Assembly: GCA_039000515.1 (NCBI GenBank) | Contig: JBCFYV010000245.1 | Location: forward strand, 30,339 to 94,338 | Length of the DNA: 64,000 bases | Direction: 5' to 3' | DNA from: Timema cristinae | Lineage: Eukaryota; Arthropoda; Insecta; Phasmatodea; Timematidae | Part shown: in pieces, positions 20,480-31,099 of the stretch | Numbering within the stretch: the first letter of the stretch is position 1 | Layout: every line of letters starts with the position of its first letter | The notes under the pieces: generated by a model | Seen by the model: only the letters and a program-made list of their open reading frames with translations | Database searches by the model: none | Told to the model about the DNA's origin: nothing | Made by a program: the position numbers and the translations under genes

Positions 20480-22630
20480 TCAATAATTATAAAGAAAATT
20501 AAATTTAAAAAGACTCTGTTCTCTCTCGTAGCTCAAGGGATGGTTCTGGAAGAATTGAATTCCTTTTTGGTCACTTACTCTAAAGTACATTACTTTGATG
20601 TCACCATCTTCCTCTACTTGGTTCTGGCAAACTGCAACATACCTATATTTACGGTGTTGTTTAGAAAATTTGTTTCCAGTTAATTGAATGAGTACAAATG
20701 TTCCAGTTTTTAAATTTTCTACACTTAAAGGGAGCCTATTTACTGAAACATTGTTTTCAACATTTTCAGTTAAAGTTGTTATTAAAGTTTCAAATGTGGC
20801 TACATCATTACCTTCTGCCACAAGCCTGTCTGCTGTTATTTAACATACCACCCCAACACCATCGAGAGCACCTTTCCCATGACCAGCTTCCAGATAATTC
20901 CAAGTAAATTTCTTTAATTTGGGGTAGAATGTATCAAGCTTTGATGCCAAAACATAAAACATGGTCTTGTTGCGATATTGTGTGGCTGGACTATCATTTA
21001 AAAAGTGAAGTGTCAACCTCATAATTATTTTTATTTCCAATGTAGTTCAAAACTGGTTGGAGGTGAGCCCAGATAGCTGGTACATTGTGCTGGAGTGATT
21101 CTGATAGCGTACTATAGCATTTAGTTGTCAACTCTCAATTAGCTTCTCTCGAGTAAACAACAACAGTATGTAGTGATATCTGTGGTCGTGATGTGGAAAG
21201 TGGAAGCTTTGAGGTTCCTCAGCATATTTTAAAGAGTAGTTTTCGCTGAAGTCCATATGTACTAAAGCTTCATTTTCTGCAAGTTTTGTTTGCAATGTTA
21301 TTATCTCATTATGTTGATGTAGTAATGTCCCTTCATGTTTTAAGAAACATATTATATGCTTCTCAAATTGTGGTTTCGATCAAACCTTTAGTTATTTTTA
21401 CAAGAGTTTTTTCTTTTAGGATTTTTGTGTCAAAGAAACTTTCTTTCTTTGGAATCCATTTGAAATATTGTCCAGCTGAATTGGCAATAAAGTCACTATA
21501 TGAAGATTTACGACCCCCGCAAATGTCACATTCACGTAAAAGAAATTTTTCAGTTTTGTCGACACAACACAATTCTTCCACAATACCAGCAGTTGTATTT
21601 TTACCTAAAATGCCTACATTGAACAATCCCTTGATCAATAGTTCCATGTTTACATGTGTGATACACTTACAAGTATCTCACTCACTCTCATTGGTTTCTC
21701 CCAAAATGGACAGTGTCTGCAGAAAAATTCATAACTAACCAATATATCTGGATAGTACCTCAACAACTTCTTATGGAGGTTTCTCAATGTGTCATTCAGA
21801 TACTGTTTTTGTTTTGTCATTTTTTTTGTGGTGAAGTCTTTCTTTCCAGGACAAATTCGACTGTTAGTGTCCAATTCTAAAAAGTTTTCTATCTCATCCT
21901 TTCTTATGTTCATTAATTGGAAATATTTTTTCGTCTTTCTCTCATATTTCCAATCAAAAGGTTTGCTTCCAATTAGTGATAGTGCCTTGTGACATTTCAA
22001 AACATTTTAACACTGCCTGTAAAGAGGATACTTATTAATTACTTTCCCTGCAATAATATTTTTAAATAATTTCTTTTCTGTGTCTAAATCTACCTTCTAG
22101 TAGTTTTCATTAAGTTGATCTTTGATATCTTCAGCAAACAGAAGTGTCTTGAGGACTTGGCCTTGCCTCTTTTCTTAGCATTTGTTTAACATGGGTGCTG
22201 GGAGTAGGTGGGCAGTAGCTTTTATTTTCCTGTATTTTTGGACATCCCTTCTTAGTTTGTTTATAACTCGTCCTTTTTCTTAAACTCTCTATTGTGTCTT
22301 TTTCTAAATCTCACAGCTCTTTTCTTCGCAGATTTCGTTCTTTTGGTTGTTAAAGCACCTATTTCAGAAACCGAGTCTGGTTGATCTGTATCTTGCAGGT
22401 TAGTCTTTTGATTCTCTTTTTCTTTGAGGTTAGTTCTGTAATTTTTAGAATTAATCCTCCATTGTTTCCGTTTCTTCCTTTGTTCACGTGGGGTTCGATC
22501 TTGGATAGGTTTTACTATTTTCTTCTCTCTTTACTGGATCATCTTTATAACGCTCCTGTTCTGCTTTCTTTTCTTATTTAACTTTTCTTCCTCACCAACT
22601 GTATTTTTCCTACTCTTTTTCGTGGTGTTT
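20480..22630 (-). pseudogene. Decayed DDE-like transposase of an unnamed family
   Basis: Reading down the minus strand, there is a basic N-terminus (TPREQRKKRKQWRINS) near 22500 and then ENFLELDTNSRICPGKKDF near 21880. Next come KQKQYLNDTLRNLHKK and VSYEFFCRHCPFW near 21750, then CDICGGRKSS near 21520. HMDFSENYSLKYAEE lies near 21240, then FLNDSPATQYRNKT near 20980 and EAGHGKGALDGVG near 20870, then a C-terminal part ending at 20480. I know this order of blocks from uncharacterised animal proteins that behave as transposon products. The Asp in DFSENY, the Asp in NDSPATQYR and the Glu in EAGHGKG are plausible catalytic DDE residues. Several frameshifts and stops (for example near 21648, 21050, 20835 and 22005) make it a pseudogene. 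No ends were found. Confidence 0.6.
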
Positions 22631-22639
22631 TAAAAGTAC

Positions 22640-23130
22640 CTACAAAATTATAAATTAATTAATCTTAAGTAGGCTAGGATATTAAAATGACTAGCTGACA
22701 AAAATTTGAAAACAAAGTACCTACTAGGCCTACTTGTTTGAAAAAATAAGGAATCATCATTGATGGCTAAATACAGATATTTTAGCTAATTATTTTGAAT
22801 CAAATTACTAAATTTATAGGCCTAGTTTCTTAATAACTACTTTCTTAAATATATTAGTAGAGTAAATAATCATCTCAAATTGTGAATACTATCAATAAAT
22901 AATATAAGCATTATAGGCTAGTTATTTATTATTTATGTTTAATAAAATAGGTAAACATTAATAGAAACATGATAATTTGAAAAATATTGTTTATAATACA
23001 TGGAAGTTCTAGTAATCATTCTCCTGCCCACAGAAAGTACAGGGGAATTATGATTATGAGGTTATGAGATTGAATTATCCATGTGGTTTATTCTAAAATA
23101 CTTAAAAATATGTCTATGGAAATATATTAT
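22640..23130. other. AT-rich intergenic DNA
   Basis: No gene or repeat recognised up to the Helitron 3' end. Confidence 0.6.
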
Positions 23131-23132
23131 TA

Positions 23133-24251
23133 CTAGCTTTTGCCCGCGGCTTCGCTCGCGTTAATGTTTATTTTGTCAATAAATTCAGGTGATAGGTCGA
23201 CACAGGAAGTATGAAAATAAAAACGATGAATTTATTCAGGTTGTTGGTCAATACAGTTAGAGCTAAAGAAATACAAACTACACAATATAAATAAGGATTA
23301 AGTGTAGAAGTAGAAAAGAAGTAGCGGAGTGTGTCAGTAGAGTCATAGGTTATGCCTTGCCGCGAATTGAAAATCCCACTCCATCTTAAATTTTACCTAC
23401 AGTTAATTAACATCCCTTATTTACTCCGTTTGTTCTTGGCCGATGCAATCTTGGGAACAGAATAGATCGTTATTTTAGGACGACCTATATACTATGTTGT
23501 ATGTCCTTCCATTTGGTGAAAATACATACAAATTCTGGGCATTGGACACACGCGAACATGCTACATATAACTGGCCATGGGAAAAACATGGCTTTTACAA
23601 ATGCACCCCTGCTACCTGCAATGTTAGCCCTTGCGCTTTGTTAATAGTAATAGCAAAACTAAGTTTGATTGGAAACTGGAGTATTTTGAATTGAAATGGT
23701 AGGTCAGTGGGGATTATTGGGATTCGCGGTATGATTACACTTTCCCCTTTTCCCACACCTGTTAAAATGGTGGCACAGATTATATTTTGCCATAATTGTG
23801 TGATCCGAAGCCTCGTACCATTACATAATCGGGGTGCATCTAAATTTCGCATAAGCATAACTGGTACACCTAATTTCAATTGTAGTTTATGCGAGGGTGC
23901 ACCCGATAGCTCCAGAGAATTTAAAAACTCAGCGGGATATGAAGTGCTCTGTTCTGTGTCCATGATTGTATCTATTGACAAATACTCCTTTATTTCTCCC
24001 TGCACCTCTTTCAAAATGTCAGTGTTGATTTTGTTAACGATTTCATTTTTTTGGTGCAAGAATTGCTCTTGCACACAACCAGTGATCACAATTAAAATTT
24101 AGTTGTAAGTCTGGGTAAACTTTAGCAATGCGCTCCACATCATTTTCCACCAAATTACAGAATTTCATGATGATCGGTCGAGTAGTTTAGGCGTGAAAGC
24201 GTAACAAATAAACAAACAAACTCACATTCGCATTTATAATATTAGTTAGGA
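23133..24251 (-). mobile_element. Helitron, internally deleted, both ends present
   Basis: On the minus strand the element begins TCCTAACTAATATTATAAAT (TC start at 24251) and ends gcccgcgg-derived GCGGGCAAAAGCTAG at 23133. It is preceded by A (24252) and followed by T (23132), as expected for A^T insertion. A GC-rich hairpin-capable segment (gcgagcgaagccgc) lies just before CTAG. At 1.1 kb it keeps only the end of the helicase, so it is non-autonomous. Confidence 0.85.
23494..24095 (-). pseudogene. Helitron Rep/helicase C-terminal fragment (Pif1-like)
   Basis: The frame 24089-23595 covers the end of the Pif1-family helicase: YLSIDTIMDTEQSTSYP, then LMRNLDAPRLCNGTRLR, then IPRIPIIPTDLPFQF, then SFAITINKAQGLTLQ, which is the helicase motif VI region. 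It then runs into a stop and continues KPCFSHGQLYVACSRV in the same direction, which is the usual end of Helitron helicases. The Rep (HUH nuclease) domain and the N-terminal helicase motifs are missing. This is typical for an internally deleted copy. Confidence 0.85.
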
Positions 24252-24519
24252 TTGTTTCTATTGTTGATTTTAAAAGCAACAATGAACACAGAAAAGAATT
24301 TTCGCATACAAATACAAGCATTAGAATAGAAATGTCAATTGCACAACTTCTTTAAATAATTTATTTCAACAATAGTGCAGCTACCTCTATATCTTAGCTG
24401 GGAAATTAACTAATGATCTACCATAGAAATCACAGATGAAAACTGAAGACAAGAGATGAAGCTCAAATTAAGATGTTTAAAATATTGTTTTGTGACATAG
24501 TCACAACATGAAAGGAAAA

Positions 24520-24900
24520 GGCTTGGTTTGACTCACCAACTCTGTCTCCATTTGGCTACTCCACGAGGCTCCACACAACACACACTTCGCGGCCCGGTTT
24601 GTTTTCAACTGAGCCGAGTAACCATGACAGAGGTTACACCTCTAGGCCTGCCCCACCCCAAGAGAAAACAAGAGACGATTAACGTGCGCAGACCCGTGCG
24701 CACCGGCAACAGTGCAGTGATATCAACGGTCATCGGGCGGCGCGCGATTTGAAATTACGTCCAGAATGTGTGAGGGTATTCCAGAACAGTGCACTCCCTT
24801 CCCTCCTTTCCCTGCTTCCCGCACTGTGAGAACACGTGACTCTACCTATGTGTATATAATGGCAGGACTCTATAGCCATGGTACGCATTTCTCTACATTC
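24520..24900 (+). promoter_or_regulatory. GC-richer region with TATA-like box
   Basis: 24520-24760 is clearly GC richer than its surroundings and contains several CpG. A TATA-like gtgtatataatggc lies at about 24850-24863. No open frame of note follows. It may be an LTR promoter or a host promoter; I cannot choose. Confidence 0.35.
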
Positions 24901-25690
24901 TCTAGGTGAGGCACTTAGTGTGGGTTTAGGTTTAGGTTATTTTACTTCAAAATTCTGTTTGGCCTTGATTAGTTCAAGATTACTGTTTGGGCGATATTTG
25001 TTTATGATTTAACTTTGTTTATTATATATTGAGGCTGCGGGTCTTTTTTGTAGAGATCATGGCGGGGCAACCTGGACTCAAAGAAATTATTATTCAGGCT
25101 AGCGTATCTCATCCGCTTCACGGATTGTTTTGAAACCATTATCGCCACCATGTTAGATATTCGGGGTATTTGCTAAATTGTTTGGTATAATCATGTTAGC
25201 TGATTACGTTACTAATCATTGTTGGGGAGTTAGAACTCCTATTAGTCTAAGCTTAGTTAGTCAACTCTGGGGTTTGTTAGTTTGTTTGTGGCTAAGTCAC
25301 TGAATTCTGAAAGCCCCCAAAGTATAATGGATATTGGCTCTGTTTTGTGGGGCTTTGAATAGCTGTATTGGGGAACTTCTTTGTTGGCGCCTTGCCTTAC
25401 ACGTCAGTTATTGGGAAGTCGCAGATGGCGAGTAGTTTATATCTTATGATTATCGTTAGTACTGGGGTTATTGTTTGGATCTTCAAGTATTACCATTATA
25501 CGCTACGGATTTGTACGAAGGTCAATTTCAATGTATCTCAATGCTGTGGGTCCCTTAGGCGGCCATCTTTGTACTCGGGGTCATGCCCCTAATCACTTGT
25601 TTGTGTATAACTATAATATGGCCTTATCGTTCTGATGTCTGCGCCTAACGCTGGGCTTGTCCAACTCTTTCTCATCGAGTATTGTTATTG
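24900..25690. other. Possible transcribed region without coding potential
   Basis: Between the TATA-like box and a poly(A) signal. Frames are short. It may be the body of an LTR or a non-coding transcript. Confidence 0.3.
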
Positions 25691-25693
25691 TTG

Positions 25694-25706
25694 GAAATAA
25701 ATAAAC
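25694..25706 (+). terminator. Polyadenylation signal
   Basis: gaaataaataaac holds two overlapping AATAAA hexamers, followed by a GT-rich tttatttgtgata. This fits a plus-strand transcript starting near 24880. Confidence 0.35.
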
Positions 25707-25709
25707 TCT

Positions 25710-26090
25710 CTTGTGACCAACCTGACTTTTATTTGTGATATAAATAAGGGGGGAGGGGGTTACATTTTAATAAACACTAATGCTTTAAGATACATATATG
25801 TAATAGTGCTATTATATTGTGTAAAGTTAAAAAAATAATTGCTTTATTTATTTGAGTATTTAATTGATTTGTTACTGAATCTGTAGTTAGGACAATCCAG
25901 GGGAATGATGTTTTACATATAAATATTTTTTTATTTAAATATAGAACTAGTAGAAAGAAATTAATGTTAGAATGAAATCAACATTACAACAACTTAATAA
26001 ACGTTCAAGTATAAAACATCTACATAGGAATTATACATAATAAGAGTGTAGGGACATTAAAAGGCCCAGTTTGTAGACAATCACCCAAAT
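25710..26090. other. AT-rich intergenic DNA
   Basis: No gene recognised. A purine tract (ggggggaggggg) lies near 25749. Confidence 0.6.
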
Positions 26091-26096
26091 ATATAC

Positions 26097-26275
26097 TAGC
26101 GCATCCTACTATCCGTTCCGGTTGTACTCATATATACTGATTAAGATAATGTTAGGGTTGAAGATTTAATTTAGAGAACGTGTATCCGAATTTGTATAGA
26201 AACCCTTTAGGGAACGTCATTCTCTGTAAGCCCGAACGCGATTCGAACCCTCATCTCAACGTTATCGAAGCTTGT
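26097..26275 (-). mobile_element. SINE, diverged
   Basis: The tail (agcgcatcctactatccgttcc) is followed by the body (tttagagaacgtgtatccg) and a reversed B box (gcgattcgaaccctc). The A-box part is worn or absent. Confidence 0.7.
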
Positions 26276-26397
26276 TAAAGTATAATCATTATTATTTTAA
26301 TACGTATACTAATTAGTATAATGATTAAGATTAATTAAAATAATTAGTATAGTAATATTAATAAGTAACTTATAATAATAATTAATTAAAATTATAG

Positions 26398-26470
26398 TAC
26401 CCTGCGACATGGGGCTTAGAATAGTCCCGAGGTCTCCCTTGCTTGTCGTAAGAGGCGACTTAACCCATTA
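26398..26470 (+). mobile_element. LINE 5' end fragment
   Basis: ccctgcgacatggggcttagaatagtcc followed by ttgcttgtcgtaagaggcgac matches, in reverse, 63003-63070, which is the 5' end of the large LINE copy. Confidence 0.6.
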
Positions 26471-26561
26471 GTGCATAGCGAAAATAGTGAGGGAAATTTT
26501 GAGTTTTATCGCAATATGTTGGTATTAACGTTAACTATAGGGTTTTATAAAAGAGAAAATA

Positions 26562-26775
26562 CAGTGAAACTGGCAGTTGAGTTCACGTCTTTTGTGCAGC
26601 AGTGTGTATAAGTGAAATTGGCAGTTGAGTTCACGTCTTTTGTGCAGCAGTGTGTATAAGTGAAATTGTCAGTTGAGTTCACGTCTTTTGTGCAGCAGTG
26701 TGTATAAGTGAAACTGGCAGATGAGTTCACGTCTTTTGTGCAGCAGTGTGTATAAGTGAAACTGGCAAACTTCGA
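26562..26775. repeat. 48 bp tandem array, four and a half copies
   Basis: The unit gtgaaattggcagttgagttc... is 48 bp long and repeats at 26563, 26611, 26659, 26707 and 26755 (partial). The repeats are nearly identical. The 86-codon minus-strand frame (FTYTHCCTKDVN repeated) is a by-product, since 48 is a multiple of three. Confidence 0.95.
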
Positions 26776-27179
26776 TTTTGTTGCTACACGACGAGGATAA
26801 GGCATAATTTATTTTAATTTTTTGTATTAAGTATTTACATGCTATTTTTAATGTAAATATATTTTTACACTATACCAAATGTATGAACATATTCATCACC
26901 CTGAATAAATATTTTTGGGATCATAGCCTATTCCTTTTGATGCCTAGTAGTATTCATTCTACTAGTATACCCACATTCTTTTATTTAGGCAACTACAACA
27001 CACTATAAAACTTAAAAAGTTTGTAACAACTCTGTTATAGTAACAGCACAGAGCACTCTAAACAGGCACGGTACTCTCAATTCGTTTAGACCTTGAGTTA
27101 TTTCCACCCTCCTGTGAGAACACTGACATTTGCTCTATCACTTCGATTTGCAGTAAATTCTATTATTAGACGAACCTAA

Positions 27180-27864
27180 TCATAGTGGACATACAGTTTA
27201 TATGAATAACTATTTCACTTCGGTACCATTGATAAAACACCTTTCTGAGATTATAATGTGAGCTATAGGCACAATTAGAGCAGATAGAACCGATCTATGT
27301 CCACTGAAAAATAACAAAGAAATCCAGAATGAAGGTACGCTGTTATGATAACAGTGTAGTGACAGCTGGTAAACTGTGAGGATTTGTTGCTCAGAACGAC
27401 GAGTCGATGGTTCAAGACCAAACAAAGCTCAGGTGCAAGTTCAAAGAGCCGACAGTTTTTTCAAAGTACAACAAAGGAATGGGAGGTGTCGACTCATTGA
27501 ACCAAAACAAACACGCATGAGACAGCGCAAATGGTGTTGGCCAACTATAATTCATTTCTTTGACACCGCTGTAGTCAATACGTGGATTCTAAATAGGAAA
27601 CTGCTTTCTGTGGATAGTGAAACTCACCAGCTTCTCAAGTTTCGTCGAAATTTATGTCTCACCTCGATGATAAGATTTGTAACACCATCTCATCAAGGAC
27701 AATCACTTCAAGATGTTTGTTACGATAAAACTAATCACTGGCCGGTTCCGAACTCAACTGAACGTAGATGTGCTCACTGACCAGTCAAAGCAATATTTGT
27801 TTGTTCCAAGTGTCAAATTGGTTTGCATCCCAAGTGTTTCATGCAATACCACAAGAAGGATTGA
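27180..27864 (+). pseudogene. piggyBac-like transposase, C-terminal half
   Basis: In order there are YMNNYFTSVPLIKHL, AIGTIRADRTDLCPLK, TVFSKYNKGMGGVDSLNQ, then (shifted) MRQRKWCWPTIIHFFDTAVVN, and finally FVCSKCQIGLHPKCFMQYH. These are the DN-x-FTS block, the GTIR block, the MGGVD block, the RKW-WP block and the C-terminal cysteine-rich finger of piggyBac transposases. The Asp of the DN-FTS block is Asn here (M-N-N-Y). There are stops near 27247, 27357 and 27778-27780 and a frameshift near 27490-27510. The N-terminal half is missing. No terminal repeats were identified. Confidence 0.85.
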
Positions 27865-28355
27865 AAACCTCTAAGTTATATCGAAGTGTTTATTTAGTTC
27901 ATGTTTTCATATTTTAAAATTTTTGAAATGAATTCAAAGAAAATGTAAATTTTATCATTTTTTTTTTCAAATTTACCTAACATATTGTCATAATTTTAAA
28001 TAATTTAACCTAAAAATCCTAGCCTTATGGAATATAAAGTATAGTAAGATTATGATGCAACATTTTTGTTAATCGACCATTGTTGTGAAAAAAGCGATAA
28101 TAAACCATGTTGTAGTCCAATATGATACTGTCCAATAGATAACACACACGAGTACTTCCAGTGCATAGCGTCGGATTTATCGGACGGGCTGTAACTCGGG
28201 TAATTTTGCAAACATATTTTTATTATAGTTTTACCCTGTTTATGTGAAAGCTTCTGTACAGGACAAAGCTATCCTATGTCTTGTGCTGAAGCCTTTAGGT
28301 CCCCTTCATTGACGACATTGGCATAGTACACAACTTCTATTGGATAATTTTTTTT

Positions 28356-28580
28356 TAGCACCGCGTCTTACTACTCATCCGGGTTAGATGCATATGTACT
28401 AATTACACTTGTAAGTTAGGAATTATGAAGGTTTAATTAAGAGGAAGTGCACCCGCACTTGCGTTGAGAGAGAGTGGACAACCATTTAAGAAAGCCACTG
28501 TCAGTGCACCCAATCTAGCCATCTTCGGCAGTCTAGTCCAACACGAGGATAGAGAGTTAAGCCATGCAGGCATCGACGCG
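28356..28580 (-). mobile_element. SINE, near full length
   Basis: Tail (agcaccgcgtcttactactc), body (aagaggaagtgcacccgcac), reversed B-box region (gtgcacccaatctagcc) and A-box region (cagtctagtccaacacgagg) occur in minus-strand order. A T-rich run precedes the tail. Confidence 0.85.
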
Positions 28581-28589
28581 GGTGACAAT

Positions 28590-30640
28590 TTTGGATACCC
28601 CTGCACTCGAGCCCCTGAATGAAAGTGCGCCGGTTGCAATATCTTAGTAGAAGGGTCTAGTGATGACAATAACCGGGACCCTACTTTGGGAAAAGACCCA
28701 GTTAGTTCATGACTCTTATAAGGGTTCTTATAGACATAGTTTGGCCATCAATTTTTGGGGGCTCAGTGTTTGCCGCAATCCACACTTATAAGAGTTACTC
28801 TAACAAGTCCGCGGGGCATGGAGCGCAATTCTATTGAGTGTGATAACTGTCGGGAGGAGGACTATATATAGTTCTTACTCGTACACAATTATATCTTCAC
28901 TCATGAGCCTGGACACGAAATTGAATATTTTTGTTGAGAGAAAATCGATCTTAGTGTTTGTTTAAAACTTCAATACTGCTAGAGAGAAAGACACCAGAAC
29001 TTAATGATGCATAAATAATGTATAGGTGTGAACATTTTTTCAAAGCTATAGTTAAAAATAAATATTATTTTAAACCAAATTAAATTTATATTTTAGAAAG
29101 AACAAACTAACTGTAGACTTATATAATAATTAGTTTCACAAAAATGTTATAGCTTGATTATGTGAAAGCCTTAATCTTGGTATTACAGTTAGCCCGATGG
29201 ATATTGACAATGATATCATTATTATGGCGTTGTGCAATGAATGGTTATTTATTAATGTTTATCAAAAGAGTAATTTTTGCTAGATCAGGATATTAAAAAA
29301 AAATACTAGGCCTTCAAAATTGTGTGTATTCATTATCCTTTTTACTTAAGAGCGCCCGGAAAAAGCGTTCTCTTCGAGCCGCTGTCTGGCCGGGAAATAT
29401 ATATGTATATAATTATATATAGTGCCTGGTGCGATTCCAGCAGTGGCGCTCTGATAATATCTATAGTTAGATAAGAAAGGGGCTTCTTTAAAATACTATA
29501 AATGTAAGATTTTTAACTAGTAGAAGAAAGTTTGACTCGTTTAGACATGAAATACCTACAATATTTTTAAATCAATTTAACATATTGACTATTATTGCTC
29601 TTTAGTGAGTTGATTTTATATTACTTTAAATGATATGATAAAATTCAATGTTTTTACACAAACGTTAAATGAATGATATTCTATGAAAGTTAAAATTGCA
29701 ATTCACAAGTTTGATTTTTTAAACCAATTATGAGATCCTATTAAGAGATCGATTGAGATAATTTTGAAATTTTTTGTTAATCAACATAATATTAACTTTT
29801 TCTTTCCGTTTTTTTTTAAAGCAACTATCGTCATTCCACACTGCCTCTAGGTTATCTCGCTGTGCCGTTTGGGTGACGCGAGATTGCTTCTCGTGGGTTA
29901 GCGAGGAGCTCTCTCTCTCTCCCTCTCTCAGGGTGATGTTTGTTTCAAGTTGAACAACATTCACAACAAACAAGAGCCTGCGTAAGAGAACATTAATCTC
30001 ATTTAGCGGCTGAGTGCGAAGATTTGTTCCACTCGACACTATAGGGGAGAGCGGGAATGTTTGCAACTGGGGTTATGTTGTAACATTGGGTTTAAAAACT
30101 GTGTAATATGTCAGGAGCGCTTCACTCGGGTAGGTAATGAAACTAAGTCGCCATCTTGTGTAAAACTCCCGAATGCGTGAACAGACAGGATCGGAGCGCA
30201 GAGAGGAATATATTTTTTTTGCACTTGGAAGTGATTTGTGCTGAGTTTAACAAAATTAATTGTTTTCTAGTGGTCTTAGGTAAGTGACACAACACTTATT
30301 TTAATTAATAGTGTGGTTCTTAATACTTAATCGTGCTCTATAGCGGTTACGTACCTACACATGAAGAACTGAGAATGTTTGTTCAAATCTTGAACTGATA
30401 ACTTATATTGGGGAAATCGCAACACAATGTTGCAACTACCATAAACGTGATTCAATGTGACCTAAGTGTCCATACTGCAGTTTCCTTATAATTTAAAGAA
30501 TTAAATCGCTTAGCTGATTAAGGGATGTATGTAATAATAATTACATAATATTGTATTAATGTGTTAGATATAAACCAAGATCTGAATGCACGCTGGGCTG
30601 TTTTATACACGCGTCTGCCAGAAGCACTGCCATCCTATAC
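28590..30640. other. Intergenic, no gene assigned
   Basis: No coding relic recognised. A CT-rich run is at about 29910-29930. A gttgcaac-rich, terminal-repeat-like patch is at 30055-30095, echoed at 30416-30441. Confidence 0.5.
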
Positions 30641-30651
30641 AACTAAAGTTT

Positions 30652-30822
30652 TTAAGCACGTCTTACTACCCGTTCGAGTTGTACGCCTATGTATAATTAC
30701 GCTAATGGGTTAGGGATTCGGTTGAGGTAACTTAGAGGATGTGCACCAGCATTTACGTGGAGAGTGTACAATCATTAATGAAAACTACCCTCAATACACC
30801 CGACCGGGGTCGAACCCCAATA
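30652..30822 (-). mobile_element. SINE, lacking the A-box end
   Basis: Tail (agcacgtcttactacccgttc), body (ggatgtgcaccagcatttacg) and reversed B box (acccgaccggggtcgaacccc). It stops there and meets (ATT)n, so it is 5' truncated. Confidence 0.8.
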
Positions 30823-30824
30823 TC

Positions 30825-30862
<38 letters not shown>
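30823..30862. repeat. (ATT)n microsatellite
   Basis: A pure TTA/ATT run lying between the SINE and the LINE 3' end. It may represent the LINE's own (TAA)n tail. Confidence 0.95.
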
Positions 30863-31099
30863 GTGTTTAGAGGCCCATAGACACAATGAAGTCATTAGGG
30901 GCTTAACATAATATATATACACAGTCATTATAAAGGCTAAAACACAATGTAAAATACAATATAAAAGGAATAGGTCTCAATGTGAGAAAAATACTCATTT
31001 GGGACACTCAATATTTAAAATTTGCTCATGTATCATCAGCATGAGGGGATTCCAGTAGAAAGTGGACAATGCCAACAGACCACTCAAGAATCCATACAG

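Noticed and set aside
26545..26805. 86-codon frame with repeated YTHCCTKDVN
   Set aside because: It is a translation of the 48 bp tandem array; the cysteines are a by-product.
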